Shown piece after piece: positions 12,201 to 24,699 of a stretch of 64,000 nt of DNA. Each line of letters starts with the position of its first letter. The first letter of the stretch is position 1. This DNA is from Montifringilla adamsi (lineage: Eukaryota > Chordata > Aves > Passeriformes > Passeridae): NCBI GenBank assembly GCA_017590115.1, contig JAGGNK010010337.1:1302001-1366000 (forward strand), given 5' to 3'. Both the position numbers and the translations under genes were made by a program. The notes under the pieces were generated by a model that saw only the letters and a program-made list of their open reading frames with translations, made no database searches and was not told the DNA's origin.

Positions 12201-14083
12201 GAGTCAAACAGCTCTTGCTGAGAGGCTGCCCAGAGTTTCTCAGCTGGTCCCCTCCCCAGCAGGAGGGGACACACAGAACAGGAAACGCCAGGCGCTGTTC
12301 AAGAGGAATAGGGTGACTTACCCCCTCTCTCTATTTCTGAAATGATGTACTGGTGGCTTTGGAATGGTTTTGATTAATTCATTTCATCTTTTACCTGGGT
12401 CTGGAAAGCTTGCCCCGTCTGTCCTGAAGACAATCTGACACTGGCTGAGATTTCGTGTTTGCTTTGTTAACAGTCTCCCAGTACAGCTGGGCAATAAGAT
12501 CTGACAGTGTTGAGATGATTTGTTGCAAATAAGCATCTGAACTTTGGATGCAGTTTTTTGATAGCTATCAAGGATTTATTCAACAAGAACTGTTTGTGTG
12601 CCTTTGACTGTAGAAGGTAAATTAATACCTTCTGAATCTGATATCTGCAAATTCTGACTTGTAAGAGCTGTAAAATTCATGACAGTTATCTTCTTAAATA
12701 AATACATAATCAAGTATTTTTTAGTAATCTCTGCTTCAAAAATATGCATTCTGTTGCCTGTCTAATTCCTAATTTTTTATGTTTAGATTAAATGGATCCA
12801 CTCCTATAGAGAAGGTGACTTTGAGATTTACTTCAAGTTTACTAATTTAGTAAACTACTGTATGCTTAAAGCATAAAATAAGAAGCTGTTATCTTTAAAA
12901 TGACTCCCCAAAACACCTGCAATTTACTAACCTACAAAAAGACACCCACAGAAGTTCTTTATTTCCATCCAACAACCCCGAGTGCTGTCTTTCTCCAGAA
13001 GGCTGTGGTTTCATTCTGGGCTGCCCTTGCACACACAGAGACATTCTTACAGCTGCTCTCTTGGCTGGTTGAGACTTTTTCTCCTGCTTAAAGTCACCTC
13101 TTGTGTCTGAGTGATCAGGAGGAGGTGGAAAGCACTGCTATGGCACCGTGGCTGTAAGCAATGATATGTAACAATGCCCTGAGGATCTAGTTAAAAAGTG
13201 CCTCTCACACTTGGGAAAGAGCTTTAATGGAGCTGCATTAGAAAGCTGTCAGTTGCTTGTTGGGCAAAACAGACCTTTTTTGTTTTTATTTTGATGCCGC
13301 AAGGATTATTGGAGCATTTGTTACACAGTAATTTGGAAATCATGATAAAACATTTCTAATTTCACTTCCCCCAGCAAACAGCTAATGGATCTGGTGCACA
13401 GGAAGCACAGACAGCACGCTGTAGAGCGTGGAATCTTGCTCATGCTTCTAATTGGGAGGGCAGGGGATAGAAGCTGTAGCTATTATTTTTCTAAGTGTCC
13501 TTCCCAGAACCAGAATTTTCAAAGGCAGAGGTAGAAATAACTTGGTAACTTTTCAATTTGCCTTAAACTCTTGGTATGCTTGTGCAAATACATTTTAGTG
13601 TTGTTCAAATGACTTTTTAAACGCTGATGAAGTGTCATAACTCCAGTAGGTGACTTAAATGCTGTCAGTACTGTGCCTCATAACAGAAACCTTAGTGAAA
13701 TGGTAACAGAAAAAATGAGATTAGATTTTACAAATCTAAGGGGTGGCTGGCAAGAAGTGCCTTTTAGAGGCCATTGCTCAGCAACTCTCTGCAGGCCAAT
13801 GTCCTGCACAGTCAGAGAGAAATGAGTAACACTAAAAAATGAAGAGAAAAAAAAGGATTTCTTCTCAAACAGTCTCTTTATACTGGCTAACCTCTCTCTT
13901 TACCATATTATGGTCTCCGTCATGACTTCTCTCTGGAACTGGAGAAGTAGAATTGTGATACAAAAGCTGTGCACAAGCTTTTTGTAGCTATGATGGAGCT
14001 GATGTTGGATGGCCTTAGGTCCAGCTACCCAAAGATTCATCTTGATGTTCTTCAGTTAAGCTTTAAATGCAGATCTATAATTT

Positions 14084-14149
14084 AAAAAAAAAACAAAAAA
14101 ACCAAAAAAAAAAAAAAAAAAAAAAAACCAACAAAAAAACACCAAAAAA
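14084..14149. repeat. A-rich tract with scattered C
   Basis: About 66 bases are almost entirely A, broken by CC, C or AC, including one uninterrupted run of more than 20 A. It is the complement in style of the T/G tracts at 17.6 and 37.4 kb. It may be a decayed homopolymer or a retroposon tail, but nothing recognisable lies upstream. Confidence 0.9.
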
Positions 14150-17100
14150 GAATTCCCCTACACCATAAATAACCACACATCAAAAAATGGAGAAAGCAAT
14201 GAAGTGTGATGATTTGCCGAATTTCAACCTTAAGTCATAGTTAAATCTGATCACATATGACTGAAAATGTCAGCTGTTATTTTTTGTCTGAATTTTTGTG
14301 GAATTGGCATTCCTACTCATCCAAAATGTCACAGGCCTAAGGACATAGTAATGATGAAAGTGCATTAGAGAGCTCATAAATCTATGGAATGGATTTGCAA
14401 CTGGAAATCCAGAACACTTAGCTGCATCTGAGCAGAAGCTGAGACACCCAAAAATTTCAGCAAAATTCTCCTTTAAAAAAATTCTCCCAACCTCAAAAAT
14501 AAAAGCACCCTATCTTTGGGAGATCTTTTAAAAAATAGTGAGATATATATATATATATATATACCTTTTTTTGATCAGCTAAGAAAACATAGATTTATTA
14601 CACCAAATATTCTAAGCAATGCAAACTTGCTTCCTTGAGTTTTGTGACCAAGATGAAAATTATTTTTTGTTTCCATCCATCACACTGATTGGAACAACCT
14701 TTGATGAGCTAGGGTTGATATTGTTCAAGGCTGGATATTAGGGGTGAGCTTTAGTAATGTTTGTGTCGTAGAATTGAGCATGGAGAACTCTGGACAGCCT
14801 GATTTTAGCTAAGGAAGACATGAACCTTTACCTTCAAAGGGAGAAGCATAAATACCTAAGATTAAATCTCTAAACAACAGTCTGTGGCACAGGGTTCAAA
14901 ATTAAAATCTGAGATTGGGAGCCCTACAATTTCTGACTGATACAAAATGGCTGCTGTATAAGACCCTTTTTTTAAATTTTAGATTCAGAGCTTTTTAGCA
15001 AATTTTGTCATTCAGATTGCAGTCCATATTTTTCAACATGGAATTCCAAGAAAGTTAGACTAGAAAAACTTGAAATTATTCTCTTTCCCCAGTTGCTTAT
15101 TATTCTATGTCAATATAAAAATGAATCAGTGTTGGATGCATTTATTTGTTCAGGTATTTTCAATATATACTGTTAAACAGCGGTTGTTAAGCTAACAGTG
15201 CAACATGTGACAGAATCCAGGAAAACGGAGAATGAGAAGGAAGTCTGGACAGAAAAGATCAAATGCCTGATTTTATTTTTGAATAGCAGCACACATAAGA
15301 CATTTCTTTAAGAGACCATTGTGGCAGAGAGGAGGAGGAGGAGAGAAAGATAGAAGGCCCTGGAAGAAAGTGGAATCAAGTTTCTGAAAACTGCTGCCTT
15401 TACAAAGAATGTCCTTTAGATACAAATAACGTGCAGGTTTATAAAAGAGAGAAGTGGGTTTAGAATTAGGAACTCGGGATACCAGTGAGCTTCCAACAAT
15501 GAATCTTAGCAAAGAAAAATACCTGTTGCTGTAGGAGCTCCAGTTGTGCCTTGAAAGTACAATGGAGAAAGGACAGAAGCGAAAAGACAACTATTCTTTC
15601 TATTCAGGAAAGGACTGGCTTTCCCTTCTGACAACTGTCATCTCAGTTTGTGCAGTGTAGCCCTTCATGAGACCTGGAAGGATGCTTGATGGTAAACTGT
15701 CTTCAAGAAAGAACAGTTCATTACAAAAAGCTTTAGAATTTGGGCCTCCTTAACAGCTTTTCAGATAAAAGGGACAGACCAGTCTTTCTTACGTGATTTA
15801 AGTAAGAGTGTGATCACTGAATAGATCTGCAGGATGGCAACAAGGACAGAGATTTATATAAGAGCTTGAAGAACAGAGGTTTATAATTAATTAGTCAGCG
15901 GTGAATCGGTGGAGCGTTGGGAAGGAGAAGTAAAGGAGGGACCCACAGTGCTGCTTGCAGGTTAGTCTGAAGTGAAAGCTCTTGGGGTGTGGGCCAGACT
16001 GACAGAGTTCTGCTAAAAGGAAAGAAAAAGCATTAACCTGTGTTCATGCCTGGATTTAATTCCACAAGACACTGCAGGACCTAAAGCAAACCAGTTGGGA
16101 CCTAAGGTACATCAAGTAACATTTAACCAGTTGTATGTTCTTTTTATGACTTCTGTTTGTGAGGGAGATAAATGCATGTCTTAGGCAATAAAACATTTCC
16201 CCTGATTATAGCAAATGGTGTTTCTTTTCCCTCGTGGGATGTAATAGGAATATCAATGTTTTATATCTCTTATTAAAAAAGCCCAGGTTTGATAAAAAAT
16301 GAAACACATTTAGTAGAGTTGTTATCCCAGGTAAGGAAAAGTGTCATTATACAGTCCTAGGCACAGGACTGTGCAGCAGATTCACTTACTGCAAATCCAA
16401 CAAACTTCTGCCTACTGCACCCAAAACCCAGACAAGCCTGGAAAGAAAGGTTGAATGACCAGGCTTTCATACAGACCAAAAAATCTCTAAGCAAAGCCCT
16501 GTGATACCTTTTATCAAAAGGAAAAAAAGTCTTGATAAATGCAGGAAATGGATTTTTAAATAGGGACGCAGTTTAAGGGGAGGGGATAGAGAGGAAAGCA
16601 TCTGAGGGAGTAAGAAAACAGAAGAGAAACAGCTCAGAAAAATAATCCTGGGAAGTGTGTCCAATTTTTTTAACATTTCTAATTGCTAAGTTCTCCACAG
16701 TTGTGTGGGCATCCGTGAAAGTAGAATTTGTCCCCAATAGAGTTTGAATAGTGTGCTGAGCAGATGTTTTATTTCAGAATTGTAAACTGGTTATGCCAAA
16801 ATATTTTCTTTGATGTGGGATAATAATATCAAAAGAAAGAGTGAGGCAAGCTGGCCTTTCCCTTCTGTATAGCGAGCTGAATTTTCACTCAGTTGTATGG
16901 CTTCTGGGGGATGCCTCTTCCAAGCCTGCGGTTTTCAGGGACTGAGCTCTTTTCCCTTTTTGTGTTGTGGCAATGCCAGACTCTCCCAATGTTTGCTTCT
17001 TGTCTGGACAGCAAAGATAACTGTGCTTGTGCAGCCAAAACCCTGCCAGCCTGGGAGTTTACCTTGGAGGAGGAAGCCTCTCCTGTAGGGAAGGTTTCCC

Positions 17101-17613
17101 AAAACTCTCTCTCTGGCTGGTTTGGAGCAGGGTCCTCACCCCTGGGTTACACACCTGCAAGTGGAATGCTCTCATCGCCACCCTGCTGTGCCAGTGCTGC
17201 CTGACATTTCATTTTGGGACTTAACAAGCAGACATTTTCAGAAAAAGGCAATGGAGAATTGGCAGTTGGTCCCCACAGAGACAGCTCCCTAACACCCCAG
17301 AAATATTGCGTCTCATTGCGGTAAATAAGAAATTTTCTATGTGCTTCTAGGGATGCATGTGCTACATTTGACAGGTTCTGCATATTCTTAACTTCCTGCT
17401 TCTGCTAGCAGAGTGGCTCCTGCTGCTTCCCAGGACACTGCTCTCCAAACACCCGATTGTCATGTACAGATCTAAGCAGAGGTTTTGTGTATAGTGAGGC
17501 ACTGTTTTCACGGCTCCCTACTTCTGAATGGAGGGGTTTGAACTGGGATTTCACTACAAAATTATGGCAGAATAGTTCTTACAGTTAATTCTTGTGAAAT
17601 GTGTTCTGATGGA
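14150..17613. other. Non-coding stretch, no gene seen
   Basis: Open frames are 105 codons or fewer and have no recognisable domains. The stretch includes a (TA)n microsatellite at 14.54 kb. Nothing else stands out. Confidence 0.55.
14543..14563. repeat. (AT)n microsatellite
   Basis: About 10.5 uninterrupted AT units follow TAGTGAG and precede ACC. It is a likely polymorphic dinucleotide repeat. Confidence 0.95.
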
Positions 17614-17792
17614 GGTTTTTTTGTTGTTGTTGGGTTTTTTTTGTTTGGTTTTTTTGTTTTTTTTTGGTTTTTTTTTTTTTTTTTGTTTTTTTTTTTTTTT
17701 TGGGGTTTTTTTTGGTTTTTTTTTTTTTTTTTGTTTTTTTTTTTTTTTTGGGGTTTTTTTGGGTTTTTTTTTTTTTTTTTTTTTTTTTTTGG
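17614..17792. repeat. Long T/G homopolymer mosaic
   Basis: Roughly 180 bases consist of T runs (up to about 28) separated by G, GG, GGG or GGGG. Several larger blocks recur, such as GGGG then T8 GG then a T run. The apparent open frames of about 70-85 codons here encode only Phe, Gly, Trp, Leu and Cys, or Lys-rich peptide on the other strand, and are artefacts. The tract looks like a homopolymer that expanded with internal duplications. Its exact length may be unreliable in an assembly. Confidence 0.95.
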
Positions 17793-20700
17793 TAGAATCT
17801 CATTTATAGCAGGCTTGAAGGAATTTTTTAAAAATAGCCTATTAGTTCAGTATTGAAAGAGAGCATGACAGAGTTTGGTTAGGGGCTGTCTGGGATGAAG
17901 CACATGCAAAGGGCTGAGAGCTGGGCTGACAGCAAACAGTTCAGCTTTGGCATTTCATGATGAGGGGGTCCTTCAGACCTGCTTTGGGAGGAGTCCAGGA
18001 GGCTGAAGGAGATCTAAGCTTGCCAATGCTTTCTCTGCATTGCTTTTTAAGGTCGAAAGTACAATATAATTAAAAAAAAAAATGGATGCAATCGGTATTT
18101 TATGGAATATGCATGAAGTTCAAGGAACAGATTTCAGGCTTTGTACGTTGGCATGGTTTATTTTATTTCATGTTTTATGTACGCACAGAGTTCAGTGTAT
18201 TGTGGTTTTACATGTGTGCAAGTTTACATTAACTATAAATGTGACCTCAGACTGTTTATATGCAATGTACTGAAGCTTCTCAAGTTGACAATTACCAGGA
18301 TGTTTCTTGTGCTACACCACAGTTGAGAATCACAATTCATACAAGATAAATTTGTGTGCTTTTTGTTTATCTAGATACACAAACCAGCTAGTTTAGCTTA
18401 TCTCTTGTCATGTTTTCTGCTATGCCAGTTGGAAATTTTTCATTGGCAAAACTTGTGTCTTTTCTAAGAAGTCTGTCTTCCATTTTGTGAAAGTGAATAA
18501 TTGCTTCCTGAAGATTAATCCCACAAATGTTTATATTCAGTAAAGTCACTTCTGACCTCTAGTTTCATGGGATTTTGCCAGTAAAAAATGGAAAACCTTA
18601 TGGAACTTGAAAATCCTGCAGAAGAAACCACAAGAATAAATTTTAACATCTAGAGATGACATAGTTATGTAGAAGTATGAAGACTCTTATATTATTAACT
18701 GCTTAAAGTTTTGCTCAGCTTCATCCCTCCCCTCCAAATGCTAGAACTGAGCTAAATGAAATGTTATATTTTTTAAAATACTGTGTTTTTAAATGCAGAT
18801 CATAATTTTCGGGTGATCTAATGGTCTTTTGTAATACTAGTCCCCTAAACTGTGACTATGCTAACCTGTATTCTAAGAGAACACACCCTAAACTGGAGGG
18901 TAAATGTGTTTTACTACCCACAGTTTGCAGGTTTTTGAGGATTTTTTTATATGTTATAAGACAACCACATTTACAAGCATTTTTGCACATTTAAATACCT
19001 GCAAAAATCTGGGCGACAAAACCCAGCCCTTTAAGCCTTATTAATTTCCTACAACACTCTTGAAAGTGCTTTGTAAAATATTTACAGAATGAAAGGAGTG
19101 TAATAGTTTTTCAGGGTTGCCAAGCCTCTAGAATTCACCAGGATCACTTAAACTCTGGAACTCTGCCTTCACACTGTGCATGTAGCCACAAATGTCAAAG
19201 CAAGGCAGGACACTGCATGTGACACCGTGGCGGTGTCACAGCTATGGCAATGAAGTCACATCAGTGGAAGTTGGTGGTGCTGTTGCAGCCACATCAGGAC
19301 AGATAATGTTCCATCTGCAGCCCAGCACAGCACAGACACTTCACATTGCTGATGTGGCACCCTCCCCTGTTAGGATGAGCACACACAACACACAGCATCA
19401 TTATTTACCCCCTAGTAAAATAGTTGCATCACCTGTTACTCATGCCACCCTGTGGATTAGAAGATTTTACTCTAATTTTTTGTTCCCCTGCAAGTAGAGT
19501 CAAAGTGCCACGTAAGAATATCCTCCAGTATAAATCTGTTGTATTACATGTCAGCTCTGGTTAGGTTTACAGAAGAGACATTTCTATTTCAAGAAATTTA
19601 CAGAATACTATAGTGATTTTTTTTCTGTCCCCATTCAGACTCTTTTTTTGTTTAAAAGGAAAAAAAAAACCACCTCACTGCAAAATATGTTATCAAAAAT
19701 TGCACGCATTATAATCATGAGTATTGAACTCCTGAGGTATAACATTGACATTTTGCAATTTTATTCAGAAATTACACTAATGCCATTATATCTAAACATT
19801 TTGTATATTTATTAAAAAATTAAAATATTCCATCATTTTTTCCTCATGGATCTTTTAAAATATTTATCACTGGACAATACCCACTGGAATGTTTGGTGTT
19901 TTAATGGCAGTGGGACTTGAATTTGTTCCAAATTCTGGAATTCCAGTATGACTAATATTTGAACCACACACATTCAGTGTAATTTAGGATTGCATCATCC
20001 CTTTAATCTTTTTTCAAGTGCATGCAAATATGAAATAGCTCCACACAAGGTGTATACAGTGTACTCTGCCTCACAGTGTCCATCTGCTACTGGATATGTG
20101 ACTTCTACGGATCAAGCATTGCTTTTCTCAGTCTGGGCTTTTCTTTCTGCCTTGCAATGATTTTATATCAAGCTGTGGCTGAAATTTCAGGAATTGAAAT
20201 ATTGCTGAGAAATCAGAATACAACTGGATTTTCCTGTATTTCAATGTAACTGGTGCACAGGAAGTTATCCACAGGGAGCAGGATGTATAGATTCAGAGTG
20301 GGAAGTGCATTGAGACAGAGTATTGAGTTGATAAGAAGATACGGAAAGCATGTGTTTTTTGGTTTTTAATTTATGTGGAAAGTTTGGCACTCATAAGCTG
20401 AAGCTGCAAATACAAAGTGTCAGATTTAACCCACCAGAGTTCCAGCAGGTAACTCACCAAATCTGTGGGCCACCCACTTTAAGGGTCAACTCTACCTTAT
20501 CCTTTCTGAGAACAGGCAACACTTGCTTTCCAGCAGCATTTTCTTTTTTATATTGGCTGCATAAAATGAAACACAATTTCCCTGGCCAAGTCACCGACAG
20601 TCGATAGCTTTTGTAATCTTCCTAAAAAATGTAAACCAGCGCAGCGTGTCTGTTAGAGCCCCACAGGACAGGGTAAAAAATTCCTATAGAAAGGTCATCC

Positions 20701-23289
20701 TTTACTAAACTGCACAGGTCTTGGAAGTAGTTCTGCAGGAGCTGATTGCATTGTGTGGAGCCCAATTTGTGGTGTCGCTCTTTACATCCTGTAGGGTTTT
20801 CCACCAAGTTTGTTGTTCGGAGGAAAGAGCCCAGCTGTTGTTGGCCCCACGCTCGGATTCCCCATTAATGCCTGGGTTTTCATGTCCCCTGCATCTGTCC
20901 CAAGGGAGGAGCTCGTGGGAACCAGGGGGCAGGTCATTCTCAGCGACAGGCTCCTGGCTCCGCATCCCGCTCCTGCCAGAAATCTGTCGGAGCCTGAAGC
21001 TGGCAAACTTGAGGAAGCAGCATTAAATGCACCTCTTTGTTCCAGGCTTCCACTGACAGGAATTTCTCTTGGCAATCTGTATCCTGGCTACCCTTTTCAG
21101 GGTCCTTCTATAGCTGCCTCAATGGCTGGGAGGGGCAGGGAGCAGTTTCTGTGGTGATTTCGATCAGAGGTGCATTCTGTAAAACGTGCCCAGGTACTGC
21201 GATAATTTCCCTCGATGATTTAAATCTATGTGTGTATATATAGAATGGTGCTTGGCTGGTTTATAATTTAGTTTTAAAATAGAGCGTTTAGTTTGTATAA
21301 TTTTAGAAATGTATAAAGCCTGAAAAATGGGCAGCAGAATAAGATCTTTGTGTAGAAGCAGTTTGCAGACTTTTTATCGTGGTGTGTTTTCCTTTATTAC
21401 TTCAGATAAGTGCTGTAACTCTGAAGTAAGGAGAGAGTAGGTATTTTTGAAAACAAAATTTATTGTTTAGCCTCAGGAGCAAATGTGAGAATTGGGCATT
21501 TCGTGTCAACTCCCTTTTATTTCTCTTTACAGAATATGCTCTGGATTTAGATGCTGACTTCTGTAGTCAAAATGTGTTAAAGTTTCTGCACAGGACAGAT
21601 TTTCCTATGGGTAGGAAACACAGTAGTATTTCAATACTGGACAAAAGCTCTGAGGGTGCCAGCCCTGCCTTGGGCATTAGCTAATTCCACTGCCAGGAAG
21701 AGTGCTGCTTTAGCCCTTTTCAGCAGGGAGATGATGTCTAGCTCAGCAGGCAAGAGATCATTGCCTGCAGGAAATTTGCTACAATGCTGAGTACATTGGG
21801 GTCTAGGCATTAAAACAGGCCCTCATGGAGCAGCACTTCCAAATTCTGAGTGATTTTGTTAATTATATTATTATTTGCTTGTATTTCACAAAGGCTGGGT
21901 TCTGTTACTGGTGCACTTAGTGCTTTCACCTCAAAAGCTTTTGCTGCTGAAGCCAATGTAAGTTCCTTTTGCATGATGTTGGCTGTTGCATACCTCTGGC
22001 TTGATAATTTTACCATTCCACTTTCCCCAGCATGTCTATCCAGCAACAAATGGATGATTCCTTACAGCTCTTGTGGCAGGACAAGATCTTGAAGAGAGTG
22101 TGGAGAAGGAGACATGAGGAGAAGGAGAAGATGAGACAAATAGAGGGACTTCAATACTGCTGGTGTTGGCAGAGAGGAAATGTCACAGGTAGTGCTGTAA
22201 GGCAGAGGTCAGACAAACAGAAGTGTTTAAAATTTCCATGATCCTGAAGAAGAGCTGCTTGAACTTTGTTGTAGGGGTAATGGAAAAGCCAAGTAGGAAG
22301 GAATGTGTCCAGGTGGCAGGGAGTTGACATGTCTGAAGTGACAAGTGAGCAGCTAAGTTAGTGTTTTGATCACTGAGGGTAGATGGAACCAATTGTTGTT
22401 TTTTTTCTTTTCTGAAGTTACAGGGAAATGGTTTGGAAAATAGTGCATCTCCTGCAACTCCTTTTCCAGCTTCAATCATAAAAGAAGTCAGAGCACAGGT
22501 CCTTGTGTTGTACTATTTCCAACTGTAGAATATTTGTGTATGTGTCAAATCCTCATGAGGGTTGTGGCAAGACTGTTCAGAATCAAGCACCTTTCAATGT
22601 TTTTAATCTTGAAACATTCACCCATTGAGACACGACTGCTGAAATCACCATTTCTACCATGCTTGCTTCTTTTTTAAAAGAACATTTTCTCCCCTGTCCC
22701 ACTGCTTTTTCGAATTTTTTTTTTTTTTTGGGTGAATGTTGCCTTGTCCTTGCCTCACAAGAGAATTGCTTTGCCTGACTCCCCAAAATCATCCCTTCTC
22801 AAAGCTGATTCCATCCCTACTGAGTCCAGGCACTCCAAGGATCACACTGTGAGAAACTACTTCTTTTACCCTGTGCTTGTCAAAGATATTGTGCCCAGTC
22901 CTGCTGAGTTAAATTCTTGATCATGTTTGCCCACAGGCTCTGCTATCCTGGGTTGTTCTGAGGAAGAAAGCCTCATGTCCAGGATAGGGAATTTATTTAA
23001 AGGATTCCAGGTGTTTAGAAACCAGCAGCTGGGACATGTCTTACTGCATTACTCACCACTGACTCACGCCTTGTTAAAAACAGAATATGGCTCAAACTCT
23101 CTGCCTTTAAAGGCCTTTAAACCTTTCCATTGACACGTCCTGGTGGCTCTGAAAACATCTTATCCTGTGTCAGTGAGGGGATCTTTCCTTCTGCACTGTT
23201 ACCAGGAGACATGGATCAGGTTGGGAGCCTTGTGACTTTGGGAGGCAAAAGCTTCAGGGGGGCCTGGTGAGGCCTGGCTGGGCTGGCAC
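17793..23289. other. Non-coding stretch, no supported gene
   Basis: Most of the stretch is AT-rich unique sequence. A GC-richer patch at about 20.7-21.2 kb carries overlapping frames of up to 115 codons on both strands, none with a recognisable domain. A 78-bp exon-like stretch at 21.53 kb is listed separately with low confidence. Confidence 0.5.
21533..21610 (+). other. Exon-like open stretch (speculative)
   Basis: A pyrimidine-rich run ending TTATTTCTCTTTACAG (to 21532) is a good acceptor match, and ATGG followed by GTAGGA (from 21611) is a fair donor match. The 78 bases between (26 codons, length divisible by three) are open in the frame reading Y-A-L-D-L-D-A-D-F-C-S-Q-N-V and onward. I recognise no protein family, and no neighbouring compatible exon was found. 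Short stretches like this arise by chance, so it may be nothing or a non-coding RNA exon. Confidence 0.1.
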
Positions 23290-23728
23290 TGGCCTCTGTA
23301 GTAAAAGCAGGTGACCCCACGATGAAGGGAAGAATGGCGTGCATCTGACTCCTTGATATCAGAAGACTAATTAATTAATTTATTATATTATACTATATTA
23401 AAGAGATACATACTATACTACATCATACTTACTTCTTACTTCTCACTACTACTGCTTCTTACTAATTAACTACTGCAAAACTCGTGACTGTCAGCTGACA
23501 GTCCTGACACACACACATGTGGATGCAATTGGTCAATGAATCAAAACACCATCACCAGAATCCAATTACCAAATTCCTTCACCTAAATAATATTTCGATA
23601 CATTCCACATGTTCCAAAACACAGGAGCAGCAAATGAGATAAGAATTGTTTTGATCTCTGTGCTTCTCCAGGGAAAACTGGAGGAAGAGAATTGTGGCTC
23701 TCTCTCTTCAGAGAATGTGAATGCCACA
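23290..23728 (+). mobile_element. Probable solo LTR of an avian endogenous retrovirus
   Basis: The segment begins TG and ends CA, and is flanked on both sides by the pentamer GGCAC (23285-23289 and 23729-23733), a plausible 5-bp target-site duplication. Inside are an AT-rich stretch around 23371-23402 containing TATTATATTATACTATATTA, an ATTGG (inverted CCAAT) at about 23528 and a CCAAT at about 23562. Phrases such as GCATCTGACTCCTTGATATC, ATGAGATAAGAATTG and GTGAATGCCACA are of a kind I associate with passerine ERV LTRs. No gag, pol or env remnant and no second LTR lies nearby, so recombination to a solo LTR is the simplest reading. Orientation is tentative. The family name is not assigned. 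The upstream 120 bp (GTGTCAGTGAGGGG onward) might belong to a longer LTR if the pentamer match is chance. Confidence 0.65.
23486..23503. repeat. 18-bp perfect palindrome inside the LTR
   Basis: GACTGTCAG is followed immediately by its reverse complement CTGACAGTC. It lies between the AT-rich region and the CCAAT-type boxes of the candidate LTR. It could be a dimeric binding site of the family consensus, or could simply extrude as a small cruciform. Confidence 0.85.
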
Positions 23729-23894
23729 GGCACCTCCACAGGATGGCTCAGCAAAGTGCCAATCTGCTCCTTCTTGGAGGAAGGAAGGGAGAGAGAAATA
23801 TGGGTGTGTTGTCTACCTACCTGAGCTAGCAAAATGCAGTGATAGAGACATTCCTAAATGGCAATACTTCTATTTCACTAATTTCAAATTACTT

Positions 23895-23908
23895 GGGGGG
23901 GGGGGGGG
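23895..23908. repeat. Poly(G) run of 14
   Basis: Fourteen uninterrupted G on the plus strand lie between ACTT and TTTGC. It is a mononucleotide repeat whose length is likely to vary and to be error-prone in sequencing. Confidence 0.95.
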
Positions 23909-24636
23909 TTTGCTTTTGAGTTTGCCAGTACCTGTTTTAGCTTGCTTCTTTTAGGAATTCCTGTGCTGGTAAAGAATGGTAACAAAACTTTTTACATAAA
24001 GCAAGTTATCTTGCAATGTGATTTTTGTTTCTTCTGGGTTATATATTTAAATTATTAATAAGTGTTTTGAATTACAATAATTGAAACATTTCATCACTCC
24101 ATATTTAATCCTTAGATTTGAGATGGACCCTGGGGAAAGAGTTTACATCTAAACCTAATGGCATGAACACGTCTTTGCTTTAAATGTCAGAAAATAGTTT
24201 AATAATTTCTGTTTTAGTGAGTCTTCAGTTATACACACATTTAACAGCCTTTTTATTTGATCAAAGTTTGTATGTGTGACAATGCAATTGTCTTGTTGCA
24301 TGCATTCCCATCCTGTTCAATTTTATATCATTTCTGTAGGATCTCATTGAAAGGATTTTTTTCCTTATCGTTCTTTGGGCTTAGTTTTGCTGTGGCAAAT
24401 CAGGCTCTGTGCTCTTTTTGTTTCATACCCTGTCATTTAGAATCAGACAACAATAATTCTGGAATTGGAATGTGCTTTCTGTTATCTGGCTGATTTTGAT
24501 GGATTGTCATGCATCGGTTTGACTTTGCAGGGGTTGAATGTAGCATTCAAATGTTTTGAGCAGTTAACTGAACAAACATGCAAGGGAAACTAGAGAGAAA
24601 GGTCACCAGCACAGTGTTTGGTGAACAAAGCTTTGT

Positions 24637-24694
24637 AGGTTTTTTTATTGTTGTTTGTTGGTTGGGTTTTTTGTGGGTTTGTTTTTTTTTTTTA
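24637..24694. repeat. T/G-rich tract
   Basis: T runs are interspersed with TTG, GG and GGG and end in a run of 12 T. It has the same style as the longer tracts at 17.6 and 37.4 kb. Confidence 0.8.
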
Positions 24695-24699
24695 CTTGA

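Larger units (their letters stand above)
5664..14083. other. Non-coding stretch, no gene seen
   Basis: The stretch is AT-rich, with no open frame above 105 codons and no domain-like peptide. It contains a 23-bp tandem duplication (6.34 kb), a 23-bp palindrome (8.36 kb) and a block near 8.9-9.3 kb that looks like conserved non-coding sequence. The rest is featureless to reading by eye. Confidence 0.6.

Noticed and set aside
17594..17856. Phe/Gly-rich or Lys-rich small proteins
   Set aside because: They are direct translations of a T/G homopolymer mosaic, with no start context and no non-repetitive part.
20705..21160. CpG island or promoter
   Set aside because: GC content rises, but CpG dinucleotides remain few and there is no TATA or initiator arrangement next to a coding start.
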